DNA of 64,000 nucleotides from Cuneatibacter sp. NSJ-177 (GTDB taxonomy: Bacteria > Bacillota > Clostridia > Lachnospirales > Lachnospiraceae): the NCBI RefSeq assembly GCF_022867805.1, contig NZ_JALIFO010000006.1:124001-188000 (forward strand), given 5' to 3'. The notes beneath the pieces were generated by a model. It saw nothing but the letters and a program-made list of their open reading frames with translations, made no database searches and was not told the DNA's origin. This document shows positions 50,703 to 60,038 of the stretch, one piece after another (position 1 is the stretch's first letter; each line of letters opens with the position of its first letter). The translations under genes and the position numbers were made by a program.

Positions 50703-53597
50703 TTGGTGTACCATCAAAGAACGGATCAGAAACCGGGGAATGGGCAAGTCGGAATGCGAGCCGCCGGAGCCAGATGGGCGGCTTTGTTTTTCTGCATCCT
50801 TTTGCTGGCGCACACGTCTTTGGCCTGGGCGGCCGCCGGAGGCGGGAAGACGGTACGCGTCGGCTATTATGATATTTCCGGTTTTATCGAGAAGGATGAA
50901 TCCGGAAATTTCAGCGGTTATGGGGTGGATTATCTGAACCGGATTGCGGAGAAAACCGGATGGAACTATGAGTATGTCTACGGGACCCTTCCGGAGTTGT
51001 TTCAGATGCTGGATGCGGGAGAGATCGACCTGATCGGCCGGATCCAGTCGGATTCAGAGCTGCGGAAGCAATACGTGTACACCGGTTATTACAACGGGCT
51101 GGAGTACAGCCTGCTCTATGTGAACGCCGGCCGGGAGGACGTGTACTATGACGATTATTCTGCGATCCAGGGAATGCGGATCGGGACGGTCGAAGGCTGG
51201 GAAGCTCAGGATATTCTAAAGGATACAGTTCGGGAAAAAGGGATTGCCTGCACGATGCTCCTGTATCAGATCGAGAAGGAGACGGCGGAAGCTTTGCGAA
51301 GCGGGGAGATCGACGCGGCTCTTCTGGCGACTGAGAATTATGAAGAGGAATTCCGGCTGGTCGGGCGGTGGTCTGCGGATCCGGTTTTCTTTGTCAGCAG
51401 TCAGGCCAACCGGGAGCTGGTGGATCAGATGGACTGGGCGGTCATGCACATCTTGACCGAGGATCCCAATTTTCAGAGCGACTTGTACCAAATGTACTAC
51501 GCTGCCCCGGACAACAAAATTTGGCCGGAATTCACCAGGCAGGAAGCAACGTTTATTCAGGAGGCGGATCCGATTACGGTGGCGGTCGCCACCGGGCGTT
51601 TCGCCTGGGCGATGGAGGAAGAGGAAGGGGACACTTCCGGCATTACGGCCGAGGTGTTCCGGCAGCTGGAAATCATCAGCGGATTGCAGTTTGAATTTAT
51701 CAAAGGACAAAACCAAGAGACTCCCCTGGAACTGATGCAGCAGGGAACCGCCCGTTTGGCCGGGGGCGTGATGCGGCCGGAAGGGGAAGTGGTACTGGAT
51801 CGATGTATCCTATCGGAGTCTTATATGTCCGGTTCTATCGTGGCGGTCAGCCAGAAAGGTTTTAGCCGTCCCTTTACAGAAGCCCTGCGCGTGGCGGTGC
51901 CAATGCGGTTTGACCCGCTGCCGATGCAGATTTCCTACTATCACCCCCAGTTTGAGCTGGTGGAATATGAGGACGTCACCGCCTGTATGGAAGCGGTGAA
52001 AAACGGCGAGGTGGATCTGCTGATGGAAGATTCCCTGGTCGTAGACCGGTGCCTGCAAAGACCAATCTTTTCTGATTTGCAGGTGATTCCAAATTTCTCC
52101 GAGACGGAGGATCTGTGTATCGCCGGTCAGCCCGGCCGGGACGATGTTCTGATTTCTATTCTCAATAAAAGCATCGATCTGTTGGATGAAAACGAGCTGA
52201 GCAATTTTACGATTCAGCATACGGTGGGAGCCCCATACCAGCTGAACGCGTTGGATTTTCTCTATCAGTACCGTTTCCATATCGGCGCGGCTGCTGCAGC
52301 GATCCTTTTGCTGGCGTTTCTCTTGATCCTGTATTATCATCAGCAGCACGTCCACAACCGTGTGCTGGAACGCAAGAACACCGAGCTGCAGCAGGCGCTT
52401 CATCAGGCGGAGGCGGCCACCCAGGCGAAGAGCGAATTCTTGTCCCGGATGAGCCATGAAATCCGGACGCCCTTAAATGCGATCATGGGTTTTTCCCAAC
52501 TGACGGACAAAAAGCGGGATGACCCGGATCAGGTGCACCGGTACCATGAAAAAATTAAAGTGGCCTCGGATTTACTGCTTCATATTATCAATGATGTGTT
52601 GGATATGTCCGCCATTGAGCGGGGGAAGATGAAGCTGGCGAGCGAACCGTTTTCCATACAGGAAGTGCTGGATTCCCTCGACGCCGTGTATCAGGAGCAG
52701 TGCAAGGAAAAGCAGATCGGCTATGAGATGAAGCGGGAGGGGCTTTTGGAGGCTTCTCTGGTTGGAGACTCCCTGCGGGTTTCTCAGATTTTAATGAACC
52801 TGCTGTCCAACGCGCTGAAATTCACAGAAGCGGAGGGGAACATCTGGGTTTCTGCCAGAGAAGAGATAAAGGACGAAGAAAGTTTGATTTTGAAACTCCA
52901 GGTTCAGGATACTGGCGCTGGAATGTCCGAGGAGATGCAGCGGCACTTGTTCCAGCCCTTTGAGCAGGAGAATGGATCCGTGGCGCGGAAATACGGAGGG
53001 TCCGGGCTGGGGCTTTCCATTGTCAAACGTCTTGTGGATCAGATGAACGGAGAGATCCGGGTGAGCAGCAAAAAAGGGGAAGGGACAAAATTCCTGGTGG
53101 AACTTCCGTTTGCCTATGCGAAGAACGCTGATTGCCGGAAGAAGGACGAAACGGTTTCCGCTCTGGACCTTACCGGGCGGAAACTCTTGCTGGCGGAAGA
53201 CAATGAGATGAACGCCGAGATTGCCAGGGCGCTTTTAGGAGAGTATGGATGCCAGGTGGATTGGGTGAAAGACGGGGCCGAGGCAATCGAGGCCTACCGG
53301 CGGGCGCCGGAGGGATTTTATCATCTGATTCTGATGGATATCCACATGCCGGGAACCGACGGCTATACGGCGGCCGAAGAGATTCGAAAAACCGAAAGGC
53401 CCGAAGCGCGGAAGATCCCCATTGTCGCTATGACCGCCGACGCGTTTCAAGAGGATGTGCTCCGCGCCAAGACGGCCGGGATGAACGACCATATTGCCAA
53501 GCCGGTCGACGTGAAAGAGCTCCAGAGGGTGCTGGGCCGCTGGCTGCGGGATCCTGGCCGGCCGGAGGAGGAAACGTCAGAGCGGACGGAGGATTAA
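50703..53597 (+). CDS. Hybrid sensor histidine kinase with two periplasmic-binding-protein sensor domains
   Basis: The 964-residue membrane kinase has a signal/anchor helix (about 25-45) and two SBP_bac_3-like domains outside the membrane (about 50-270, opening [19 protein letters not shown]; and 285-505, opening [13 protein letters not shown]). A membrane helix (523-547) and a coiled coil are followed by HisKA with His585 in [10 protein letters not shown], then HATPase ([28 protein letters not shown]) and a receiver domain with Asp879 in [10 protein letters not shown]. No HPt or output domain is attached. Tandem binding domains suggest sensing of an amino acid-like ligand, as in BvgS. The TTG start follows AGGAGAACAAA; ATG 50754 would give a neater signal peptide. 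It overlaps the convergent TetR gene by 21 bases. Confidence 0.92.
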   Translation: MVYHQRTDQKPGNGQVGMRAAGARWAALFFCILLLAHTSLAWAAAGGGKTVRVGYYDISGFIEKDESGNFSGYGVDYLNRIAEKTGWNYEYVYGTLPELFQMLDAGEIDLIGRIQSDSELRKQYVYTGYYNGLEYSLLYVNAGREDVYYDDYSAIQGMRIGTVEGWEAQDILKDTVREKGIACTMLLYQIEKETAEALRSGEIDAALLATENYEEEFRLVGRWSADPVFFVSSQANRELVDQMDWAVMHILTEDPNFQSDLYQMYYAAPDNKIWPEFTRQEATFIQEADPITVAVATGRFAWAMEEEEGDTSGITAEVFRQLEIISGLQFEFIKGQNQETPLELMQQGTARLAGGVMRPEGEVVLDRCILSESYMSGSIVAVSQKGFSRPFTEALRVAVPMRFDPLPMQISYYHPQFELVEYEDVTACMEAVKNGEVDLLMEDSLVVDRCLQRPIFSDLQVIPNFSETEDLCIAGQPGRDDVLISILNKSIDLLDENELSNFTIQHTVGAPYQLNALDFLYQYRFHIGAAAAAILLLAFLLILYYHQQHVHNRVLERKNTELQQALHQAEAATQAKSEFLSRMSHEIRTPLNAIMGFSQLTDKKRDDPDQVHRYHEKIKVASDLLLHIINDVLDMSAIERGKMKLASEPFSIQEVLDSLDAVYQEQCKEKQIGYEMKREGLLEASLVGDSLRVSQILMNLLSNALKFTEAEGNIWVSAREEIKDEESLILKLQVQDTGAGMSEEMQRHLFQPFEQENGSVARKYGGSGLGLSIVKRLVDQMNGEIRVSSKKGEGTKFLVELPFAYAKNADCRKKDETVSALDLTGRKLLLAEDNEMNAEIARALLGEYGCQVDWVKDGAEAIEAYRRAPEGFYHLILMDIHMPGTDGYTAAEEIRKTERPEARKIPIVAMTADAFQEDVLRAKTAGMNDHIAKPVDVKELQRVLGRWLRDPGRPEEETSERTED

Positions 53598-54119
53598 GGT
53601 GCTCAAAGCATTCAGCAGCGATGCGATTTCCTCCGGCGTCTCGCGGTTTTCTTTGTTCAGCCATTGCCGGATGATGGCGTAGCCGCCCTGGCAGACAAAC
53701 AGTTTGATGTATTCCTGCTGCTTTTCTGTATAATGGTCCGGCATGTGGTTTTGGAGCAGGGCATGGATGGCGGGAAGGCGGAACAGTTTTTCCGAAAACT
53801 CCTGATCCGGCACGGTGTTGATCAGGACGCAGCATTTTTCCTGTTCAGCGTCCAGATAGCGGAGGACCTGGACCAGGCAATCCAACTCCGCCTGCATGCC
53901 TGTGGCAAGAAGTTTTTCCAATTCGCGGAAGAGATCATTTTCAATATCGTCCAGCAGGCCGTAGGGGCTGCCGTAATATTTGTAGAACGTGGTTCGATTA
54001 ATCTGGGCCTGCTGGCAAAGTTCATATACGGTGATTTTCTCAATCGCCTTTGTCTTTAACAGGCAGATCAATGCTTGTTTCAACATGGATTTACTCAAAC
54101 GAATCCTCTGATTTTCCAT
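53577..54119 (-). CDS. TetR family regulator beside the MMPL gene
   Basis: The 180-residue regulator has an N-terminal helix-turn-helix (about 12-55; [31 protein letters not shown]) and a C-terminal helical domain of the TetR_C_7/DhaS-like kind. It is divergent from the giant MMPL transporter gene with a 180-base shared control region, so it most likely represses that transporter. The start follows AAGGGGGCAAA. The 3' end overlaps the kinase gene by 21 bases on the opposite strand. Confidence 0.9.
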   Translation of the reverse strand: MENQRIRLSKSMLKQALICLLKTKAIEKITVYELCQQAQINRTTFYKYYGSPYGLLDDIENDLFRELEKLLATGMQAELDCLVQVLRYLDAEQEKCCVLINTVPDQEFSEKLFRLPAIHALLQNHMPDHYTEKQQEYIKLFVCQGGYAIIRQWLNKENRETPEEIASLLNALSTLILRPL

Positions 54120-54155
54120 TTTGCCCCCTTACTGACTCAACAAAAACAATAGAAA

Positions 54156-54202
54156 ATGTCGATTTCAAACCAAAAAAGTTGGAATCGTTTCTGTCACGAC
54201 AT
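54156..54202. promoter_or_regulatory. Nested inverted repeats, TetR operator candidate
   Basis: ATGTCG (54156-54161) pairs with CGACAT (54197-54202), and inside it CGATTTCAAAC (54160-54170) nearly pairs with GTTGGAATCG (54178-54187). It lies between the TetR start and the MMPL -35 box. Confidence 0.45.
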
Positions 54203-54220
54203 CTCAAAAACAACAGTTGG

Positions 54221-54250
54221 TTGATCTTAAATCGTTTTGTGTATTATAAT
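54221..54250 (+). promoter_or_regulatory. Promoter of the MMPL transporter gene
   Basis: TTGATC (54221-54226), 18-base spacer, TATAAT (54245-54250). Confidence 0.65.
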
Positions 54251-54299
54251 GCAGGGAGAGAGAAAAGTCAATCAAAGAACTTGAGGGGTTGGGATTAGA

Positions 54300-57200
54300 A
54301 TGAAAAGAGCGGCGGGTTTTCTTGTTAAAAAGAGATATTGGATACTGGCCTTCATGACTGTCCTCTTGGCAGTCAGCGCATTCCTTGTGCCGCAGGTGAC
54401 GGTCAACTATGATATGACCAAATACCTGCCCGCCGATTCTTCGATGAAGTCAGGCATCGATTGGATGGAACAGGAATTTCCGGAGACAGAGATGATGCAG
54501 ACGATCCAGGTAATGTTCCAGGATCTGGACGCCGGGGAACGGGAAGAAGTCTGCGCGAGGCTGGAAGCGATTCCCTATGTGGACAGCGTTGATTTTGAGC
54601 CGGACAGCGAGGATTACCAAAAGGATCCTTACACTTTGTATGTGGTCAATACGGCTTATGATTATGAAACCGAGGAAGAGAGTTCCATCGAGAAGGCAAT
54701 CCAGGATGAATTTGCTTCGTATCAGATGATATTCCGAAACGGGGATACTGCCGCCAGCAGCATCCCGGCCTGGATCATCGCGGTGGCGATTGTGATTTTG
54801 ATGGTGATCTTGTTCGTCATGTGCAGTTCCTGGGTCGAACCGGTCCTCTTTTTGATCACCATTGGTTTTGCCGTCGTGATCAATCTTGGGACCAACCGGT
54901 TTCTGGACAGCGTCTCCAACATTACTTTTTCCATTGCAGCCATTTTGCAGTTGGTGCTTTCCATGGACTATTCCATCATTCTGATGAACCGTTACCGTCA
55001 GGAGTTAAAGCAAAACGACAGCCGGACAGAAGCCATGAAACTGGCCTTAGCCAACGCCTTTTCTTCCATCGCCAGTAGTTCCGTGACCACGATCGTGGGC
55101 CTTTTGGCCCTGGTGTTTATGCGGTTTCGAATTGGCACGGACTTGGGCGTGGTTCTGGCGAAAGGCGTTCTGATCAGTATGCTCTGTATTTTTACCGTGC
55201 TGCCGGGGCTGATTTTGGGCTGTGACAAGCTGATCCAAAAGACGGAAAAACGGGAACTTCCCATCCGCATGAACTGGCTGGCGGCGTTCAGCTATCGGTT
55301 CCGCCGCGTACTGGCGGTCAGCTTTGTCTTTTTGTTTGTCGGAGCCTATTTCTTACAGGGAAATACGAAGATTGCCTATACGCTGGAAGAGGAAAACCCA
55401 ATCGCAGAGATCTTTCCCGCCTCCAATGCGATTGTGCTGCTCTATGAGAACGGCGACGATGACTCGGTCACCAAGATCGCAGAAGAGCTGGAACAAAAGC
55501 CTTTTGTAAAGAGCGCGCTCAGCTTCTCGACGACCTTGGGGAAGCCCTACCGGGCGGAGGAGCTGGCCGATGCGATTCGGGATATGACAGACGAGATGGA
55601 AGTGGATCCATCGCTTTTAACAATTCTTTATTATAACTACTATACCGGCGGGGAGCTGCCGTCCATTCCTCTGGGGGAGTTTCTCCATTTTATTGCCAAA
55701 GACGTTGTGGAAAACCAGGCGTTTTCGGAGTATCTGGAGGGAGGGATCCGGGAGGAAATCCATCGGATGGAGACTTTTGCGGACGCCGGTACTCTGACCC
55801 GGCCGATGAACGCGGCGGAACTGGCGGATTTCCTGGATATAGGGGAGGATGAGATCCGTCAGCTGCTTCTCTATTATGTCATACAAAACGGCGGGGCCGA
55901 AACGGGGACGATGACACTTCCGGTTTTTGCTGATTTTGTCGGAAATGAGATCGCTTCCGATGAGGAGTATTCGTCTCTGCTTAATGAAACGTCGCTGTCC
56001 CAGATGCAGATGCTCTCGGACTATACGGACGCCGAAAATATGACCAAACGCCGCAGCCCTGGTAAGATCTCCGAACTTTTAGGCGTGGATCCGGAGATGG
56101 GGAAGCTCTTGTTTGTCTATTACTATGCTTCTTCGGACAATTATGACCCAGGAGAGATGACGGTCCCGGCCTTTGTCTGGCTGATCCAGGAAAAAGTGGC
56201 GCAGAATCCAATGTTTTCCGCCTATTTTGACGGGGCGTCCCTGACTCAGGTGAAGATGCTTGCCCAGTACACGGACCGGGACTTTATCGAGAGGCAGCAG
56301 ACCGGCGCAGAGCTGGCCGCGGCGATTGGGATGGAAGAAAGCCTGGTCAATCAGATTTTTTATCTTTATTACGGCGGGGCTGGGGAGACCCAAGGGATGC
56401 CTCTGCCAGAGTTCACCGGCTTTTTGGTGAACCATGTTCTGGGGAATGATGCCTATGCCGGTTATTTGGATGAGTCTTTAAAAGCGCAGCTGACCAGCCT
56501 CAATCAGCTTGTGGCCGCGGCTGCTTCCGGCCAGGAGTTTTCTGCGTCCCAGCTGTCTGAGCTGACCGGGCTTGACGCTGTCATGATCGAGAATTTATTT
56601 GCTTACCGGGCGGCTGCCTCCGGCCAGGAAGTATCCGCCATGACTCTTCCTGGGGTCTTGGGGTTTGTGACCGAGGAGGTGGCGGCGGACCCTCAGTTTT
56701 CTGCTTTCTTTGACGAACAAACGCTCGCCCGGCTCGGCTGGACAAAGGCCTTGGCCGCGGCAGCCGCTTCCGGCCAGGAATGGACGGCGGAAGAGCTCTC
56801 CCGGTATCTTGGGATCGAGGAGGCCTTCATCCGGCAAGTATTTCAGATGAAAGACGCTTCCCAGATGGAGGGAAAGACGTTGTCTCTGGAGCAGATGGTG
56901 GACTTTCTCCTGTCGGATGTGGTCACGCAGGAGGCCTTTGCGCCGTATTTCGACGAACCGGCGGTGCAGCAGCTTGCTTTTCTGCAAACCATCATGAAAG
57001 CTTCCCTTTCCGGAAAAACCTTTGATTGCGCCGGGATGGCGCAATTGACCGGCATGGAAGAAAGCTTGATGAAAATGCTTTACACCTATGGGGCGTCCCT
57101 GGGGGAGACCGGTTCCTGGCGCCTTTCCATGCAGACGGTGGTCAATTTCCTGGCGGACAACAAGGAGGCATTCCGCACCCTGATGGGGAGCAAGGAGCTG

Positions 57201-58418
57201 GATCAAGTGGAGACGGCAAAAAACATCATCAATGGTTCGATGGACAATACCCGGTATTCCTGTAAAGAAATGGCGGATCTTTTAGGAATGGAGAAAGACC
57301 AGCTGAATGCTCTGTACTTGCTCTATATCAGTGAACATGGGGACACCAGCGGATGGAAACTTTCCGTTCAAACATTTGTGGAATTTATTGTTTGCGATCT
57401 TTTGCCCGACGAGACGTTTTCCGGCAGGATGGACGGGGATTCGGCGGAAGAACTGAAACAGGCGAAGACGGTGATCGACGCTGTTGTTTCCGGAAAAGCC
57501 TATACGGCGGAGGAATGTGAAGATTTGCTGGCGGGATTTGAGGAAACCTTGAGCGGCAGCACCATGGAACTGCTGTACCTGTACTATGCCAGCGAAGAGA
57601 ACATCGACCCGGACTGGACGCTGTCGATCCGAACGCTGTTTGATTATCTGTCCGGCGATATTCTAACGGACCCGCGTTTTTCCGATTTGCTGGATGATAA
57701 GTTCCGAAAGGAGATCGAAGACCGGAAAGAAGAGATGGATACCGGGGCCGCCAGCCTGAGAGGGCCGGAGCACTCGCTTTTGATGCTGAACACCACGCTG
57801 CCGGAGGAATCGGCGGAGACCACGACATTTTTTGATGAATTGACCGGGCGGCTGGGGGAGCTTTCCGGGGAATACCACTTGATCGGAAACTCCGCGATGA
57901 ACTATGAGATGGAAAAAAGTTTTGACCGGGAGATGACCACGATCACGCTGCTGACCGCTGCAGCCATCTTCCTTGTGGTGGCGCTGACGTTCCGTTCCCT
58001 GATTATTCCGGCCATTCTGGTCTGCATTGTCCAGTGCGGGGTTTATCTGACCATCACGGTGATCGGCTTGCAGGGATACAGCATTTACTATCTGGCGCTT
58101 TTGATCGTACAGTGTATCTTGATGGGAGCCACGATTGATTATGGAATCCTGTTTACCAATTACTACCGGGAAAAACGACAGAGTATGGGGCGGGAGGAAG
58201 TCCTGGCGGCCGCTTACAACGGATCCATCCATACCATTTTAACATCCGGGCTAATCATGATTTTGGTGACAGGGATTGTGGGATATTGCTTTTCCAACCC
58301 GACGATCGGGCAGATCTGCCGGACCATTTCCATCGGAGCCCTTTGCGCTACCTTGCTGATCCTTTTCCTTCTGCCGGGGCTGCTTTCGACCTTTGACCGG
58401 ATTGTGTCCAAAAAATAA
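54300..58418 (+). CDS. Giant MMPL/RND family transporter with repeat-filled extracellular loop
   Basis: The 1372-residue protein has the RND plan. TM1 (12-32) is followed by extracellular loop 1 (33-155), TM2-6 (156-310), TM7 (335-355), a very large loop 2 (about 356-1205) and TM8-12 (1206-1365). MMPL proton-relay pairs are visible as MDYSI in TM4 (about 221) and IDYGI in TM10 (about 1280). Loop 2 contains about nine helical repeats of ~81 residues (417-1147), which most MMPL proteins lack. Such transporters export lipids, siderophores or envelope material. The ATG follows TTGAGGGG with long spacing. TetR is divergent upstream; the 3' end is only 3 bases from a convergent gene. Confidence 0.9.
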   Translation: MKRAAGFLVKKRYWILAFMTVLLAVSAFLVPQVTVNYDMTKYLPADSSMKSGIDWMEQEFPETEMMQTIQVMFQDLDAGEREEVCARLEAIPYVDSVDFEPDSEDYQKDPYTLYVVNTAYDYETEEESSIEKAIQDEFASYQMIFRNGDTAASSIPAWIIAVAIVILMVILFVMCSSWVEPVLFLITIGFAVVINLGTNRFLDSVSNITFSIAAILQLVLSMDYSIILMNRYRQELKQNDSRTEAMKLALANAFSSIASSSVTTIVGLLALVFMRFRIGTDLGVVLAKGVLISMLCIFTVLPGLILGCDKLIQKTEKRELPIRMNWLAAFSYRFRRVLAVSFVFLFVGAYFLQGNTKIAYTLEEENPIAEIFPASNAIVLLYENGDDDSVTKIAEELEQKPFVKSALSFSTTLGKPYRAEELADAIRDMTDEMEVDPSLLTILYYNYYTGGELPSIPLGEFLHFIAKDVVENQAFSEYLEGGIREEIHRMETFADAGTLTRPMNAAELADFLDIGEDEIRQLLLYYVIQNGGAETGTMTLPVFADFVGNEIASDEEYSSLLNETSLSQMQMLSDYTDAENMTKRRSPGKISELLGVDPEMGKLLFVYYYASSDNYDPGEMTVPAFVWLIQEKVAQNPMFSAYFDGASLTQVKMLAQYTDRDFIERQQTGAELAAAIGMEESLVNQIFYLYYGGAGETQGMPLPEFTGFLVNHVLGNDAYAGYLDESLKAQLTSLNQLVAAAASGQEFSASQLSELTGLDAVMIENLFAYRAAASGQEVSAMTLPGVLGFVTEEVAADPQFSAFFDEQTLARLGWTKALAAAAASGQEWTAEELSRYLGIEEAFIRQVFQMKDASQMEGKTLSLEQMVDFLLSDVVTQEAFAPYFDEPAVQQLAFLQTIMKASLSGKTFDCAGMAQLTGMEESLMKMLYTYGASLGETGSWRLSMQTVVNFLADNKEAFRTLMGSKELDQVETAKNIINGSMDNTRYSCKEMADLLGMEKDQLNALYLLYISEHGDTSGWKLSVQTFVEFIVCDLLPDETFSGRMDGDSAEELKQAKTVIDAVVSGKAYTAEECEDLLAGFEETLSGSTMELLYLYYASEENIDPDWTLSIRTLFDYLSGDILTDPRFSDLLDDKFRKEIEDRKEEMDTGAASLRGPEHSLLMLNTTLPEESAETTTFFDELTGRLGELSGEYHLIGNSAMNYEMEKSFDREMTTITLLTAAAIFLVVALTFRSLIIPAILVCIVQCGVYLTITVIGLQGYSIYYLALLIVQCILMGATIDYGILFTNYYREKRQSMGREEVLAAAYNGSIHTILTSGLIMILVTGIVGYCFSNPTIGQICRTISIGALCATLLILFLLPGLLSTFDRIVSKK
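55548..57742 (+). repeat. Nine degenerate ~81-residue repeats in MMPL loop 2
   Basis: Each unit has a first helix A-x-L-x-x-x-L-G-[IM]-[ED], then L-[FY]-x-Y-Y-x, a short turn, T-L-P-x-F-x-x-F and V-x-x-D-x-x-F-x-x-x-F-D. Clear unit starts read NAAELADFLDIGED, TGAELAAAIGMEES, SASQLSELTGLDAV, TAEELSRYLGIEEA and SCKEMADLLGMEKD. Confidence 0.8.
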
Positions 58419-58421
58419 GTC

Positions 58422-59039
58422 TTATTTTGCGGAAAGCTTTTCTTCCGCGTCTTTCAGGGAGGCGTAGCCATAGGCCTGAACCGTGGAGGTCATGATACGG
58501 TAGGTCAGGTTTTCCCCTCTTTCCTGAAGGCCGTGCAGAAAGTCCAGGTAGAGCATCAGCGTCCGTTCGGAATAGGTTTTCAGCTCCCCGCGCAGATAGG
58601 TCTCAAAGGAGGTCTCTTCCGGGGTATCCTCCGAAGCGTACAAGGCGCGGTTCCCGGAAGCCAGAACCGGATAGGCTTTCCGATATTCGGCCATCCAGGC
58701 GGTTTGGAGGGCCGCGGCTTCCTCGATCAGCCGGAGAAAACCGGAGGAGAGCAGAGGCAGAGAGGGGCGCAATTCCTGAAAGCGTTCCGGGCAGGTGGAT
58801 TCCATCATCCAGGCGTATTTTTCCGCCAGGGGGTTCCGCCCGGCCGCGGCTGCTTCGGTCAGGTCGGCTTCGTAGCTGTTAAGAAGCTCCTCCGGCCACG
58901 CGCAGAATTGGCTCCGCCGCATGATAAAGAAGGTTTCCGGGTCTTCCTGGCAGGAGGCCCGGCCGCCCTCGTTTTCCACCTGCTGAAAAAAGTTCCATTC
59001 TTTTTTTATGATTCGCTCTTTCTTTTCTTCGATTGTCAT
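58422..59039 (-). CDS. DUF4125 family protein
   Basis: The 205-residue soluble, mostly helical protein opens EEKKERIIKKEWNFFQQVENEGGRASCQEDPETFFIMRRSQF, the characteristic DUF4125 start. It ends with AYGYASLKDAEEKL. No catalytic motif of a known family is visible; conserved-looking Trp, Asp/Cys and Arg residues cluster in the first 50. It is last in a three-gene minus-strand operon, 15 bases after the DUF4037 gene, and the start follows GGAGGAACTC. DUF4037 and DUF4125 genes recur together, so they probably act together. Function unknown. Confidence 0.8.
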   Translation of the reverse strand: MTIEEKKERIIKKEWNFFQQVENEGGRASCQEDPETFFIMRRSQFCAWPEELLNSYEADLTEAAAAGRNPLAEKYAWMMESTCPERFQELRPSLPLLSSGFLRLIEEAAALQTAWMAEYRKAYPVLASGNRALYASEDTPEETSFETYLRGELKTYSERTLMLYLDFLHGLQERGENLTYRIMTSTVQAYGYASLKDAEEKLSAK

Positions 59040-59054
59040 GAGTTCCTCCGTGAC

Positions 59055-60038
59055 TTAGCCTTCCATCACATGACACCGGCGCAGTTCCGGGTCTTTGATG
59101 CGGGCCATGATATCATCGACGTGCGCTTCCAAAAAATCATCGTTGGCCGTCGTCAAGTCCTGGCCGTGAAGCTCCCGGATGACTTTGCCGCAAATGCTCT
59201 CGATCAGTTGAACCTTCCGGTCGGCCCGGTTGACATAAGGGTTGAACCGGGGGGAGCCGGTGTCCTCCCAGGCCCGGTTCTGGACGCCGAGTTCCGCCAG
59301 CTCTTGCAGCATGGGGGCCACGGCAGGGGCCAGGACGGGCAGTTCCTTCATCCCATGGAACATCCATTTATAAAAGGGCGTATACCGTTTATTCAGAAGG
59401 TAAACCATGGAGACGGCTGCCCGCACAAATTCCGCGGCGGAAAGCAAGGCGGCCACGGTTTCTCCGCGCCGCATGCAGCGGGAATAGTTGTACTGGCCGG
59501 ATTGGGCCATGACCGCGGCGCGGGCCGCGATTTTTTTGATCCGGACGTCTTCCGGATAGTAGGCCAGGAGCGATTCCCGGATCGAGGAAAATTCTCCCAG
59601 GGGATCCTCGAACACCCTGCCGCTGGTGGCAGCCGCCAGTTGGTGCTCCGGCAGGTACAGCCAGCGCATCAGGGATTTCGGTGGCTGCTCGGAGCCGATA
59701 AACTGCCGGTAAAATCCTTGAATCGTGAATACTCCGACCCGTCCGCCGCCGCGGGCGCTTGCGATCCGGCCGGCTGCTCCCAGGTAATCCTTGGGGAGCC
59801 GGTCATAGGCGTCCTGTAAGTCATTTCCGATCTCTTTCGCATCTTCTTCGGTCAGCCAGAGGCAGAAGGAAGGGCCAAAGTCGTGATCCGTGGAAATGGC
59901 GTCGTCAAACCCCAGGCATTCGGAGCCCTGACCTGCGAGGCCTGCGGCGATCCGCCCTGCGTATTCAGGGAAGAGTTCCTGTATCATCGGCTTGCCGCAG
60001 GCAAAATAGTAGGACTCGGCCAATTCTAATCCTTTCAT
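59055..60038 (-). CDS. DUF4037 nucleotidyltransferase-like protein
   Basis: The 327-residue protein has near its N-terminus GQGSECLGFDDAISTDHDFG: Gly38-Ser39, then Asp51-His52-Asp53. This resembles the G-S and D-x-D metal-binding pair of the polymerase-beta-type nucleotidyltransferase fold to which DUF4037 is related. The remainder is helical (MRWLYLPEHQLAAATSG, YTPFYKWMFHGMKELPVLAP). The start is the ATG at 60038 overlapping the stop of the TPR gene (ATGA); an ATG at 60059 is rejected because the GGAGGA site lies after it. It may transfer a nucleotide or sugar-phosphate to a small molecule or protein (inference). Confidence 0.8.
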   Translation of the reverse strand: MKGLELAESYYFACGKPMIQELFPEYAGRIAAGLAGQGSECLGFDDAISTDHDFGPSFCLWLTEEDAKEIGNDLQDAYDRLPKDYLGAAGRIASARGGGRVGVFTIQGFYRQFIGSEQPPKSLMRWLYLPEHQLAAATSGRVFEDPLGEFSSIRESLLAYYPEDVRIKKIAARAAVMAQSGQYNYSRCMRRGETVAALLSAAEFVRAAVSMVYLLNKRYTPFYKWMFHGMKELPVLAPAVAPMLQELAELGVQNRAWEDTGSPRFNPYVNRADRKVQLIESICGKVIRELHGQDLTTANDDFLEAHVDDIMARIKDPELRRCHVMEG

